Positions 31,683 through 42,401 of a DNA stretch of 64,000 nt are shown piece by piece. Location: positions 4,999,869 to 5,063,868 of the forward strand of contig NC_133109.1 in the NCBI RefSeq assembly GCF_022965805.1. The letters are read 5' to 3'. Numbering within the stretch: the first letter of the stretch is position 1; each line of letters opens with the position of its first letter. Below the pieces are notes generated by a model that ran no database searches, was not told where the DNA came from, and saw only the letters and a program-made list of their open reading frames with translations. The position numbers were made by a program, and so were the translations under genes. The stretch comes from Primulina eburnea (Eukaryota > Streptophyta > Magnoliopsida > Lamiales > Gesneriaceae).

Positions 31683-33664
31683 GGATTTGTAATGTGTACA
31701 GATGCGTCTAGTAAAGGTTTGGGCTGTGTTCTGATGCAACATGGCAAAGTGGTTGCTTATGCGTCTCATAAATTGAAATCTCATGAAACACGTTATCATG
31801 TTCATGATCTTGAATTGGCCGCCATTGTATTTGCTCTGAAGATTTGGCGCCATTATTGTACGGAGAAAAGTTTGTTATCTATTCGGACCATAAGAGTCTG
31901 AAATATCTCTTTTCTCAATTTGATCTGAATATGAGGCAACGCAGGTGGATGGATCTCCTGAAGGATTTTGATTGTGAGATTCAGTATCACCCTGGATCGG
32001 TGAATGTTACTGCGGATGCCCTTAGCCGTAAAGTTCATGATTCTGTTTTAGCTTCTGTCAATGTCGCCAAAGTACACGAGGATATATGTACTTCTTGTTG
32101 GATTTTTCACTCGAATTGGAATTATGTCACTGTCTCAGCATTGCAAATTGAGCCGAACTTGATATCGAAGATACGAAATTCCCAACGAAGCGATGCTTGG
32201 ATCCAGAAGTCGAAAGAACTTGTATCTGCAGGACATCAGTCTGGATTTCAGATTTCTTCTGATGTTTCTTTACGACTTAATGGTCGGCTGGTAGTTCCTG
32301 ATGATTCTGATTTGAAATCTACCCTTCTTCGAGAAGCACATTGTAGCAAATACAGTATTCACCCTGGAGGTCGAAAGATGTATTTGACATTGAGACCTCA
32401 ATTCTGGTGGAGACGTATGAAGAAGGACATTGCTGAGTTTATTTTGAAATGTCTTGTCTGCCAGCAAGTGAAAGCCGAGAGAATGAAACCTGGAAGTTTG
32501 CTCCGTAGTCTTGAAATCCCGAAATGGAATTGGGAACATATTGCTATGGATTTTGTGACTCATTTAGCTTGTTCGCCCAAGGGCTGCGATGCTATCTGGG
32601 TTATTATTGATCGGCTTTCGAAATCTGCACATTTTATTCCGTATGAACGGACTTATCCTTATAAGAGAATGGCCCGTTTATACATTGAGAATGTGGTGAG
32701 ACTGCACGGTGTGCCAGTTTCAATTGTAACTAATCGTGATCTCAGGTTTGCTTCTAAATCCTGGGGTAGTTTTCAAGAAGCGATGGGTACGCGTTTGGCT
32801 ATGAGTACTGCTTATCATCCTCAAACTGATGGCCAGACTGAGCGTACGATTCAAATGTTAGAAGATATGTTGCATGCGATTGTGATGGATTTCAGAATGG
32901 GATGGCAAGATGCCTTACCATTGGTTGAATTTTCTTATAATAATATCTTTCAAACGAGTATCGGTATGGCACCGTTTGAAGCTCTATATGGGAGACGATG
33001 TAGATCACCGTTATTCTGGGATGAGATTGGTGAGAGACAATTGACTCGACCTGAAATGATAGAGGAAATGAACGATAAGGTTCAGTTAATTCGGCAGCGG
33101 ATGAAAGCTGCTCAGGATCGTCAAACGAGTTGTGCGAATAAACGAAGACGACCCTTGGAATTCCAGAAAGGTGACAGAGTGTTTTTGAAAATATCTCCCT
33201 TTAGAGGCACTGTTAGATTTGGCATGCGAGGGAAGTTATCTCCTCAATATGTTCGGCCATACGAGATTCTTGATCGAGTTGGCGATCTTGCTTATCGATT
33301 GGCATTTCCACCAGCTCTATCTGCCATTCATGATGTATTTCATGTTTCTATACTGAGGAAATATGAACCAGATCCATCGCATGTACTTGCACCTGATGAG
33401 GTTGAACTTGATCCTTCTCTTTCCTATGTTGAACAACCTATTCGCATTATGGGTCGAAAGGCAAAGATATTGCGTAATAAATCGATTCCACTAGTTCGAG
33501 TGCAATGGACACGACATGGGTTGGAGGAGTCAACGTGGGAATTGGAAAGCAAGATGCGAGAATCATATCCGCACTTGTTTGATGTTATTCCACCTGTTCC
33601 ATTGTATTCAATGTATAATGATTCATTTACTGATTTTAGTTTTGATATGTACAATAACTGGTGA
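31683..33664 (+). pseudogene. Ty3/gypsy RNase H, integrase and chromodomain
   Basis: RNase H starts [19 protein letters not shown] and shifts frame near 31,850-31,860, consistent with loss of one base after CGCCATTAT. From 31,844 a 606-codon frame is open to the end. It gives the rest of RNase H ([21 protein letters not shown]), the integrase zinc finger ([23 protein letters not shown]), the core ([44 protein letters not shown]) and a C-terminal chromodomain ([32 protein letters not shown]). The order RT-RH-IN plus chromodomain places it among chromoviruses, most like the Tekay/Del clade. The core reads TNRDLRF where relatives have Ser-Asp-Arg-Asp, but the catalytic Asp is present. Confidence 0.93.
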
Positions 33665-33728
33665 CATATATATGTCTGCCAATGTTATGTATATAGATAT
33701 GTTTGCGATTTCGAGGACGAAATCTTTT

Positions 33729-33742
33729 AAGAGGGGGAGAAA
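33729..33742 (+). other. polypurine tract of the gypsy element
   Basis: AAGAGGGGGAGAAA directly before the 3' LTR, the expected plus-strand primer of reverse transcription. Confidence 0.88.
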
Positions 33743-36700
33743 TGTAAGGACCGTGTATCGTATTATCGTAAATCTTAGGTTGATTATCGATAATTCATGA
33801 ATTTGATATGAGATTATGTATTTGATGTATATTAGGACAATGAATTGAGAAAATAAATATTGAATATGAATTGACGTTGTAAGAGCTCGAGTGGAGAAGC
33901 CGGACGCTAATATAGTACAAAATCAATATTTGTACAGAACATGTGGCGTCCGGGCGGTAGAAAATGACCGCCCAAGCGCCAAGGTATGTGACATTTGTGT
34001 TCGGGCAGAACACTCCGCGCCCGAGCGGTAAATTTTGACCGCTCGAGCGCGGTGCAAGTGACACTCGGGTGCAGAATGTCTCGCGCTCGGGCGCGAGAAT
34101 TCTACCGCCCGAGCGTGAGAGCGGTGGAGATAAGAAAAAGTTCTTTTCTTCTTTCCTTCGTCATTTTCTTTTAGCAACTTCGAGAGACAAGAGATGTAAT
34201 GACCCGAATTCTTATTTTGAATGAAATATTAATTAAGAGATAATTAATGAGTTGTTAATTTAAGTATTATTAAGGATTAATAATTCGGAATCAAGTTGTT
34301 GGTATCCACCGAATTTTAAATGGATAACCCGACCTACTTCGGATTACATTATCTCGAGAAATCCAACTAGACCAATGAGATTCCGACACGTGGCAGATAA
34401 GATTGGTTCGGATTTTCTGAAATAGTCCGGATGCAGCCTATAAATGGAAGCCGATTCTTTTGTTTCCTTCACCGCATTCTTCAGAGAAAGTGCTAGTTTT
34501 ACCATAGTTTCTAGTCAGTTTCTAGGGCACTTTGGTGTCGGGAAGTTTCGGAGCTAGTGTCGACTCGAGGAGGGTCGGTGAACTGAGATCGAGACATCAT
34601 CAGCGGGCTGACGACGGACGCAGGTATAATCCTAAATCCTTAGATAGTGATTTAAGGATCATAGGGAGATCTTTGTAGCATGTTTGATCTGGTTTGTTAG
34701 TGATTTCATTATGTTGGTATTGTCTAGGTTCAGAGCTTTCTGTCAGATTGTTTTAGTGAGGTACGTGATGTACTGACTGAGATATCCAAGCGTAGTATAC
34801 ACACTTATATGCTGCATATTTATCTGTTGCATGATACATGTTTTACTGCTTTGGCATATTATGCATGACATATCATGTTGAGCCTGATATCTTTTGAGAT
34901 ATACCTCGTTTGTTGGGCCCGCTCAGCCCTATTCTGTATTGTGGACGATGGGGCATCGAGAACTACAGTGTCCGACGGGACCCGCGGGCTCTGATGACCT
35001 GGACATTGCAGGTCCACGTCTTGATGATGAGTGTGGGAGCCAAAACATGCCTAGGGCAGATCAGAGACTACACACTCAGGCGCCTCTAGACTGAGCATGA
35101 GATTCTTGACTTGATCCTTGATATCCGAGCATATTGCATTTTGCATGCATCATATCAGTTTGTATACTCGTACATTCTCGTATTGGGTGATTGTCGCTCA
35201 CGTCCTTGTTTTCATCTTGGGCACCCCATTCCACGGGGCAGGTCTTAGGTTGGACGGTTCGGACGACCAGGGCAGTGGCTAGAGCAGTTGGGTTTTCGGT
35301 GGTGATCCAGTGGAGGTTTTCTGTGGTTTATCGTTTTCTCGTTCAGGGTTATGTTTTGTATTTGTTATGGTTGTATTAATGTTTAAGACTGTCGTTATTG
35401 CTTTGTTTTCATTTGGGTTGTAAAATGATTAAGTATTTGGTTTCAACTGTTTAATTGTTGGTATTAAGTTTAATGTTGCATGTTTATTAGTCTGTTTAGT
35501 AGTGGCTCGGGTAAGGGCGCTACAAGAGAGAAATTTTATTTCTTCTGTCCAAGTCTACTTCAAAACGTTGTCTAAACGCGAAATAAATTATATATTTGTG
35601 ATCTTCGCGTCGAGGACTTCTGACTGAGGTAAATTTCTTCTGGTTCCAGCAGCTCTAAATATCAAAGTGCTGGAATAGCATGTATTTGAAGTTAAATTTC
35701 CTATATGTAGTAGAATAACCGACAAGAAACTCATATTCGAAGTCGGAATTGAATTATGATATGATTTTGATTTGATATGAATTTTTGAAGTTTCAAAATA
35801 TATTTGAAACTCATATTTGTGATTTTGTAATATGTTATTGATTGGAATGAGTATGTTGTTGATGTAGATAGATTATTATATTGGTATCTTCAAGCTACAT
35901 AAACTGGAACGAAGAATTGATGTATGTTGCGACCGGGTAACATACGACAGGTATCTGTATTATATGGTATATGTTGGATTGATTGGATTGGAATATGTGT
36001 CTATATGCCGTATTTGTTGATTTGATGTGGCATACATGGCATTACAATTGGACTATCGATGTATAAAATAAATGTTTTGTTAGCACACATCATTTGATGC
36101 ATACATCGATACATGACATGCACGTTGAGCTATGATCCTTGGATACCCTGATATGATTTGATTGGATTCCGGGTTTTGTGAACACAATGCTATGTTTGGT
36201 ATTACATGACCCTTAAAACATAAACATTTGTGGCCCCAACGATGGATATGAGATTTGAGATTTGATGGCGCTTTGTCGACACTATCATACGTGTATCTCT
36301 TATTGAGGCCGGTGTGCCAGCTCGAGCATTGATTTAATAGTGATTCGTTTGATTCTGACATATGCTCGGTGGATGGGCATTTAACCCAATACCTCCACGA
36401 CATACATGCATTGCATACCATATATCATTGTTTAGATATCTGTGGTATATATTATGGTTGTTCCATACGGAGCTTTGCTCACCCCCAAGGGGGGGCTGTT
36501 GTTGTCTTTGTGTGTGGACAATGGTAGGTACTCCAGGATACCAGGAGACCGGAGAGGATACTTCTGGAGGGAGCCACATCTTGGACTGAGGTTTATGTTT
36601 ATGTATTGTTCCCAGTATATTTATGTATTTATATACCGGGGCATGTCCCGAGGATATGAGATATTTGTATGTGATTGGTTTTGATTTTGTGTGGGCATGT

Positions 36701-36849
36701 TTATGATATGAGATTTGATACTATTTTTTGTATTCAAATAAAATGATTTGGGCTCAATGTAAAGAAAATTTTAAACTCGTTTTCCGCTGTAATTAATTAA
36801 CCCTAATCAGATTGTGTTGTAATAACGATTAGGAGCTAAGGGCCCCACA
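33743..36849 (+). mobile_element. 3' LTR of the gypsy element, split by a solo LTR
   Basis: Starts TGTAAGGACCGTGTATCG and ends GGGCCCCACA. Removing the inserted 34,195-35,524 segment and one 5 bp duplication leaves about 1772 bases, close to the 5' LTR after discounting that copy's own duplications. A private insertion, CCCCCAAGGGGGGGCTG, lies at about 36,482-36,498. Substitutions between the two LTRs are easily visible but not numerous. Confidence 0.92.
34195..35524 (+). mobile_element. solo LTR of a second retrotransposon family, nested
   Basis: 1330 bases beginning TGTAATGACCCGAATTC and ending GGTAAGGGCGCTACA, flanked by a perfect AGAGA duplication (34,190-34,194 and 35,525-35,529). TG/CA ends and a 5 bp duplication identify an LTR left by recombination between the two ends of a full element. 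No gag or pol is inside; the small ORFs have no domains. A TATAAATGG motif near 34,439 may be its TATA box. Confidence 0.9.
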
Positions 36850-37545
36850 ACTAAACTATGGGAAACTGAAGTAACCAAGACCACACGCTAAATTGAAATA
36901 CTTAAACTGGACTAAATTGAGCAGAACTGACTTGGATCTAAACTGAAATGTATCTTAACAGTTTTATCATTTTAGCATATATCTTCATTTAGTTTCAATT
37001 ATATCAGTTTACACCAGAGGGCTAAACTGATCTTTTGTATAAGTTTTTATGTACCCTGCTGACACATCTAGTATCAACAGCATGACACTTTGTATGGATG
37101 TCAGGGATGATGACTTAGACAAAAAATAAGCCAACAGACATTTTTTTAACTCGAGACCGTTTGATTCAGAGTCTATAAACAGAGAAAGAGTTCAGTTTAG
37201 TAAAGTTCAACGACTTTTACAAAGATTCAAGCTTTCAAGTATCTGAACTAAACTCAATTAGTCTAGCTCACTTTACAAAAGTGTTAGAATATAGCAGTAA
37301 CATAATTGATTTTATTTGATAGCAATCTGTATAATGTTATTCATTCATTTGAGTTGAATTAGGAGTTTCATTTTAGCACTGAACTGGGTTTTTGCAAATT
37401 GCTTATACTATCTAAAGTTTTCTAGTGTGAGTCTTCACAAAAAAAAGAAAATGTGACGTAAGAGCTTGAATCCTCTGAACATCCAGAAACAAACTTGCGT
37501 ACTTTTCATTTTCAGTTTAACTAGACAACCAATTATTTGATTTGT
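36850..37545 (+). mobile_element. copia 3' LTR remnant (continuation of the interrupted copia)
   Basis: Sequence rich in AAACTGA words, like the copia region left of 27,054. It has an LTR promoter-like TCTATAAACAG at about 37,174 and the block GAGCTTGAATCCTCTGAACATCC near 37,468, which parallels the 7.7-9.6 kb LTR. It is split from its element by the gypsy insertion. The right end is uncertain. Confidence 0.55.
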
Positions 37546-38470
37546 TCAAATCTGTATTAATTTAAAATGAATGAAATTATTTTAAATTTGAATATTTACT
37601 AATACTGAAAATTATTGTCATGTATTTTTAAAAAATATTAACTAATTAAATAAACATCTTGAATTGACTTGAATAATTAAATTTTAATTGTAATAAACTT
37701 AGTACTTACTTATTTATCTTTTTTCGTAAATTAAATCAATAAGTAAAAAAACATTTATATGGATAGATATTAAATAAATACAATTTATTAATGTTCAATT
37801 GTTAGTTAAAAAAATTTAAAAAAATCACCATCATAAATTACAAAATTCATAGAGCTCTACGATAAAGTTTACAAATGTCAATAAAAGTCATGTAAAATAA
37901 ATCCACAAGATTGTGTGAAAAAATCTTTAGAGATATGTGATATTCTGCGTACAAAACTCCACAAAAATCTATCAACTCCATAAAAATATGTTATTTAAAA
38001 AATTCAAGCAAATATCCTCTCTAAGTTTCATGCACGGATACAATGCATCGTTAACCAAATTTGTTTAATCGATAATTAATTAATATAGAGATGACAATTA
38101 AGCAGCTTCCAAGTCTATTACGCCCCTCAAATAAATACAAGTCCCATCAGCCAATAGCCTCTCATCGAGACAAACTTCCAACAAAAACACATTAATTTAT
38201 ACCACTCTCTTTATTAATTGCCGTCCCCTCAAAATTCAATCGAATCTCATATTTAAAAATAAAAAAATTGACTTCAAGTAGCACCAAAATACATACATGT
38301 AAATAACTTTTTTTTTTTGAAAGAATTAAATATAACTTTTAAAAAATAAATAAATTTAATCACCATAAATACATATTAGTCTTTCTATTTTCAAAAAAGA
38401 AAATTTTAATTTTGTTCTTATATATTTAACTCTTTGCGATTTTGGTCTTATATGTCATCAACATTCAGTT
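37546..38470. other. AT-rich intergenic DNA
   Basis: No gene, RNA or mobile-element boundary was recognised here. Confidence 0.5.
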
Positions 38471-38646
38471 CTCTTGTGAGACGGTCTCACGAATTTTTAT
38501 CTGTGAGACGGGTCAACTATATCGATATTCACAATAAAAAGTAATATTCTTAACATAAAAACTAATGTTTTTTCATGGATAACCCAAATAAAAGATCATT
38601 CTCACAAAATACGACCCGTGAGACCGTCTCACACAATTTTTTGCCT
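38471..38646. mobile_element. GTGAGACGGTCTCAC MITE copy 1
   Basis: Begins TTGTGAGACGGTCTCACGAA and ends CGTGAGACCGTCTCACACAA. The interior GGTCAACTATATCGATATTC, AATAAAAAGTAATA and AACCCAAATAAA is shared by all copies. It lies in the upstream region of the NSP1-type gene, about 480 bases before its start codon. Confidence 0.85.
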
Positions 38647-39022
38647 TGTTTATTCTCGCAACTTTGATATTTTTCCGACGCTGTCATGTGCCAATTAGTA
38701 TTCCCAATGAAAAATAACTAAAATTGTTTACATAAACTAAGAATCGATTTTAAATAGAAAATCAAAATTTAAGAATTGTTTAGACTGTCATTTATCCATA
38801 TTATATCCAACACAACTTTGGCCGGTTTGTCCCAACAACTATGACGTATTTTAGAATATATATTACTAACCTTTTACTAATAAAACACCGCAACTTCCAA
38901 AATAACAGCACACCCGCGCTTTGAATATGCCTTACATTGTCTCTTCCTAAATAGACTTCTTGCTCCTTGCATTATTTTAGCACTGAAAAGATAACACTCG
39001 CAAAGTCCTCAAGTCCCCGTGT

Positions 39023-39029
39023 TATATAA
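39023..39029 (+). promoter_or_regulatory. TATA box of the NSP1-type gene
   Basis: TATATAA within GTGTTATATAACTTCG, about 100 bases before the start codon. Confidence 0.5.
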
Positions 39030-39126
39030 CTTCGTTAACCATTTTTCTGATAAAAATTCTACCAAGTGTTGCTCCATTATTTCTTTGCTTTTGTGCTGAG
39101 ATTTCTCCTCTCAGATATTTGTCCTT

Positions 39127-40746
39127 ATGATGTCGAAAGGGGAGGAGCCGATACCGAGCCATATTTCCGAATGGATCGATGATTCGATATCGTATTTTCC
39201 TATGTTTTTCGATGATCCTTATGAAACAGGAGACTTTATAGGTGATTCTTGGTGGGCTCAGGGTCAGAATCTTGAACAAGATATTATAGATGACAGTTTT
39301 ATCACCAACTCGAGCATGACAAGTGCCGCTCTGCCTCCGGTTCCAACTCAAACCCCAGCCGATTCAATAATTTCGCTAGATTCGACCAAGAAAAGGAAGT
39401 TATCCGATGATCTGAACTCCAAGAAGCCTCGTAAAACCACAATTAAGCGAGCCGACGAGCAAGATTTAGGACCCGTTAGCACCGAACAAGGGGTGGTTGT
39501 GCCAAGAAAACAAACTGGAAACAAGAAAGGGAACAAGTCAGCAGGAAATGGTAGTAATGGCAATAACAAAGAAGGGAGGTGGGCAGAACAACTGCTGAAT
39601 CCATGTGCTGCTGCTGTCACAGCTCGAAACCCTTCCCGAGTCCTGCACTTCTTGTATGTTCTTCATGACCTCGCCTCACTCAGCGGTGACGCTAATCACC
39701 GGCTGTCGTTTTACGGCCTCTGCGCGCTGAAACACCATGTTTCCTCAGCCCCTGCAAGCAGTTTTTCTGCATCAGCGGGTAGCAAAGCTTTTGCTTCTAG
39801 CAACCCAAAATTCTTTAGGGATTCTTTAATCAAGTTCAATGACATTAACCCTTGGTTTCGGATCCCTAATAATGTAGCAAACACTTCGATCCTGCAGATA
39901 CTTGCAGAACAAGCTCAACCAAGTAACCTACACATTCTAGACATCGGAGTTTCACATGGGGTCCAATGGCCTACGCTTCTGGAAGAACTGACTCGGAGAG
40001 TTGGTGGGCCACCACCTTTGGTCCGCCTAACCGTGATTGCTCCTGCCGCCACGAATGATCAATCAAGAAACACGGCCCCATTTGCTAATGGCCCGCCAGA
40101 CTACGATTTTTCGTCTAAACTACTTACTTTCGCCAAGGATTTGAACGTTAACTTACAGATCAACAGGCTCGAGAACTTACAGATGCAGAATCTAAATTCA
40201 CAGTTGATAAACTCTTCAGCGGAAGAAACGTTAGTCGTCTGTGCACAGTTTAGGCTACACAATCTGAGCCACGGCATGACGGACGACAGGACGAAGTTCC
40301 TGAAGGTGTTGAGAAGCTTGAACCCGAAAGGTGTTATCTTATGTGAGAATAACACAGATTGCTGCTGTATCAACTGCGGAGACTTTGCAACCGGATTTCC
40401 CAGACGGGTCGAGTACTTATGGAGATTCTTGGACTCAACAAGTATTGCATACAAAGGGCGAGAGAGTGAGGAAAGAAGGATGATGGAAGCAGAAGCAGCT
40501 AAAGTTTTGATAAATTCGGGAGAGATGAATGAAAGGAAGGAGAAATGGTGTGAAAGAATGAGGCATGCTGGATTTACGGATGACGTTTTTGGCGAGGAGA
40601 CGATTGATGGAGCAAAGGCTTTGCTGAGGAAATATGACAGCAACTGGGAGATTCGAGTGGAAGATAGAGACGGCTGTGTTGGGTTGTTGTGGAAAGGCCA
40701 GCCGGTGTCATTTTGTTCCCTATGGAAGATGGATTCGGGGGCGTAG
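39127..40746 (+). CDS. NSP1: GRAS-family regulator, nodulation signaling pathway 1 (NSP1) type
   Basis: Single exon, 539 residues, close to NSP1 length. An acidic N-terminus (SHISEWIDDSISYFPMFFDDPY, residues 11-32) and basic clusters KKRK (88-91) and KKPRK (99-103), likely nuclear signals, lead to the GRAS domain at about 152-534. The VHIID-equivalent motif is LHILDIGVSHGVQWPTLLE (268-286), whose DIGVSHG form marks the NSP1 branch. Other landmarks are NKEGRWAEQLLNPCA (147-161), ENNTDCCCINCGDFATGF (407-424), RRVEYLWRFLDST (426-438) and the C-terminal SAW region LLWKGQPVSFCSLW (520-533). In legumes NSP1 works with NSP2 after the calcium signal in nodulation. In other plants it supports mycorrhizal signalling and strigolactone biosynthesis gene expression, which is the likely role here. 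Adjacent Met codons at 39,127 and 39,130 leave the exact start open by one residue. Confidence 0.95.
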   Translation: MMSKGEEPIPSHISEWIDDSISYFPMFFDDPYETGDFIGDSWWAQGQNLEQDIIDDSFITNSSMTSAALPPVPTQTPADSIISLDSTKKRKLSDDLNSKKPRKTTIKRADEQDLGPVSTEQGVVVPRKQTGNKKGNKSAGNGSNGNNKEGRWAEQLLNPCAAAVTARNPSRVLHFLYVLHDLASLSGDANHRLSFYGLCALKHHVSSAPASSFSASAGSKAFASSNPKFFRDSLIKFNDINPWFRIPNNVANTSILQILAEQAQPSNLHILDIGVSHGVQWPTLLEELTRRVGGPPPLVRLTVIAPAATNDQSRNTAPFANGPPDYDFSSKLLTFAKDLNVNLQINRLENLQMQNLNSQLINSSAEETLVVCAQFRLHNLSHGMTDDRTKFLKVLRSLNPKGVILCENNTDCCCINCGDFATGFPRRVEYLWRFLDSTSIAYKGRESEERRMMEAEAAKVLINSGEMNERKEKWCERMRHAGFTDDVFGEETIDGAKALLRKYDSNWEIRVEDRDGCVGLLWKGQPVSFCSLWKMDSGA

Positions 40747-41250
40747 GATTGTTCGATATAGTTATGTATCAGTAGTACTTTGTGTCCCTTTTATGAGTGT
40801 GCATGAGAATATGATTTGAATCTTTTTGGTGTTATGAAATTCATTTCATGTCGAAGCAACAAATTTTTACGATTATTTGATGCTTACATACTGATAAAAC
40901 AAAACCTTGCTCAAGGAAACTATGATTATGCAAAAACAGAAACTTTAAGAATTGCATCAGAACTGTGTATCATCCCAAAAGGAGACCTGAAAGTGTCAAA
41001 AGTCATGCCAGTTGGAACACTCGACTAAAAGAAAACAAACGTATACAGACGGATATACCTTTACTTCCAAACTCCTTGATCATCTTTTTCAGCCGTTCTT
41101 TTCTTTCCCCAATATTTCATGACCTCATTTCACTTTATTTTTAATTTTTCCTTTCTCATGTCTTCACCCTTTTGCTTTTTGGACGGCTCCCACTCCCTCT
41201 CTTGCATCAAATTTCCATCTTTACACATAGATTCCTTTCCCACATCATCT
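40747..41250. other. NSP1 3' UTR and promoter region of the next gene
   Basis: Non-coding. The small open frame at 40,816-41,028 shows no domain and is not called. The last part is CT-rich (TTTCTCCCCC, CTTTTTCAGCC), as is common before plant start sites. Confidence 0.5.
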
Positions 41251-41259
41251 TTCTCCCCC

Positions 41260-41267
41260 ATATAAAT
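41260..41267 (+). promoter_or_regulatory. TATA box of the small membrane protein gene
   Basis: ATATAAAT within CCCCATATAAATCTCC, about 130 bases before the chosen start codon. Confidence 0.45.
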
Positions 41268-41390
41268 CTCCTACTTAGATTGTACTTCATTGTCACTCAA
41301 TCAAACTGGTCGGTTTTCTTGTATTGTCAAGAGAGCCTGCCTCTTAACATTCTTCTTTGTCTTGTACCAGTCTTCTTTAGACCCTCGAAA

Positions 41391-41765
41391 ATGGCTATTT
41401 CTGCTAATTATCCTCATCCGAATTCCTCCAAAAGGGGATTGGCCATGGTTCTTTCCCTTGCATCCGCAATCATTCTTTCACCGTTGTATGTCAAAGGCCG
41501 TAGAAGCGAAAGCCGGTACGAGGAGCATTGGGGTTCAAGCGGTTTTGTGTTCCTGCCAGTGGTGGTAGTGACAGGATTGATAGTTGCCATTAAAACAACT
41601 ACTTCAACGAAACAGAGGGGGAAAGCTGATTTTTCACATCAAGATACAAATGCCGGCTTGGTGTTTAGAATTGGGAGTTCATCTTTGGGGCTTGCTGGGA
41701 TTTTAATCATGCTTTTGTTTGTGATTTCATGGCAGGCTTCTGTGAAACACTTCTTATGGAGATAA
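41391..41765 (+). CDS. small plant membrane protein of unknown function
   Basis: 124 residues from MAISANYPHP to SVKHFLWR. Three hydrophobic segments are seen at about residues 18-34 (AMVLSLASAIILSPLYV), 50-68 (GFVFLPVVVVTGLIVAIKT) and 96-114 (SSLGLAGILIMLLFVISW), separated by short charged loops. A longer frame opens at 41,172, but its extra N-terminus overlaps the TATA box and the CT-rich leader. The Met at 41,391 lies at the end of a normal-length leader in the context GAAAATGGC, so I prefer it. The arrangement looks like the plant-specific small transmembrane proteins that have no assigned function. It is convergent with the RSH gene. I do not recognise a named family. Confidence 0.75.
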   Translation: MAISANYPHPNSSKRGLAMVLSLASAIILSPLYVKGRRSESRYEEHWGSSGFVFLPVVVVTGLIVAIKTTTSTKQRGKADFSHQDTNAGLVFRIGSSSLGLAGILIMLLFVISWQASVKHFLWR

Positions 41766-42401
41766 AGAAAACAAACAACGGATTATTTTGATGATTGTTA
41801 CGTTTCTCAGTGATTGATATAAATCCAACTTTTTTATTGATTTTGCATTCCGTTAAGCAAATATCTTACAGAGCTCGAGTGGATAGTTTTATATAAGCAT
41901 GGATGCATATGATACAGCTCGAATTAAATCCTTCAAAAAAATCAATGTTCCGCCAAAGCGTGGATCAATCAACCAGTCCAAATGTTCAAGTTTAAAGAAA
42001 TTGATGTCTTGATTTGTTAGGACAAACTAAACTTTTATAACGTATTAGAGTGAAATGAAAAACGTGACAAAATCAAGAACATGATGTCTAAACTAAAAAT
42101 AAGTCGAAATATCAACACATTGTACTAAAATATCAAGGACACCAATGTCAACCGACATTTAAATGAAAAACTGATGACTAATTCGGTACGAAATTAATAT
42201 CATTTAGGAAATTACCTATATTCAATCGATCAATTACGTCCTTTCAAGATATATATAATTTCTTCATGGAACAATACATAGCTGTTCTTTACAATTGCGT
42301 ATCATATAATGTATACAACAGAATATATTCATTTATGTCGTCTACTGTGAGTGTGTGTATACACAAACACACTATAAAAGAATCACTTCAATAAAGGGTG
42401 G
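41766..42401. other. intergenic DNA between two convergent genes
   Basis: Holds the 3' UTR of the membrane protein gene and that of the RSH gene on the other strand. No other feature was recognised. Confidence 0.5.

Noticed and set aside
34894..35379. Two short ORFs with a less AT-rich composition
   Set aside because: They lie inside the solo LTR defined by TG/CA ends and a target-site duplication.
40101..40643. 180-codon open frame antisense to the NSP1-type gene
   Set aside because: Shadow of the GRAS coding sequence with no recognisable family features.
41172..41390. N-terminal extension of the small membrane protein
   Set aside because: It crosses the TATA box and the CT-rich leader; the Met at 41,391 has better context and gives a compact three-helix protein.
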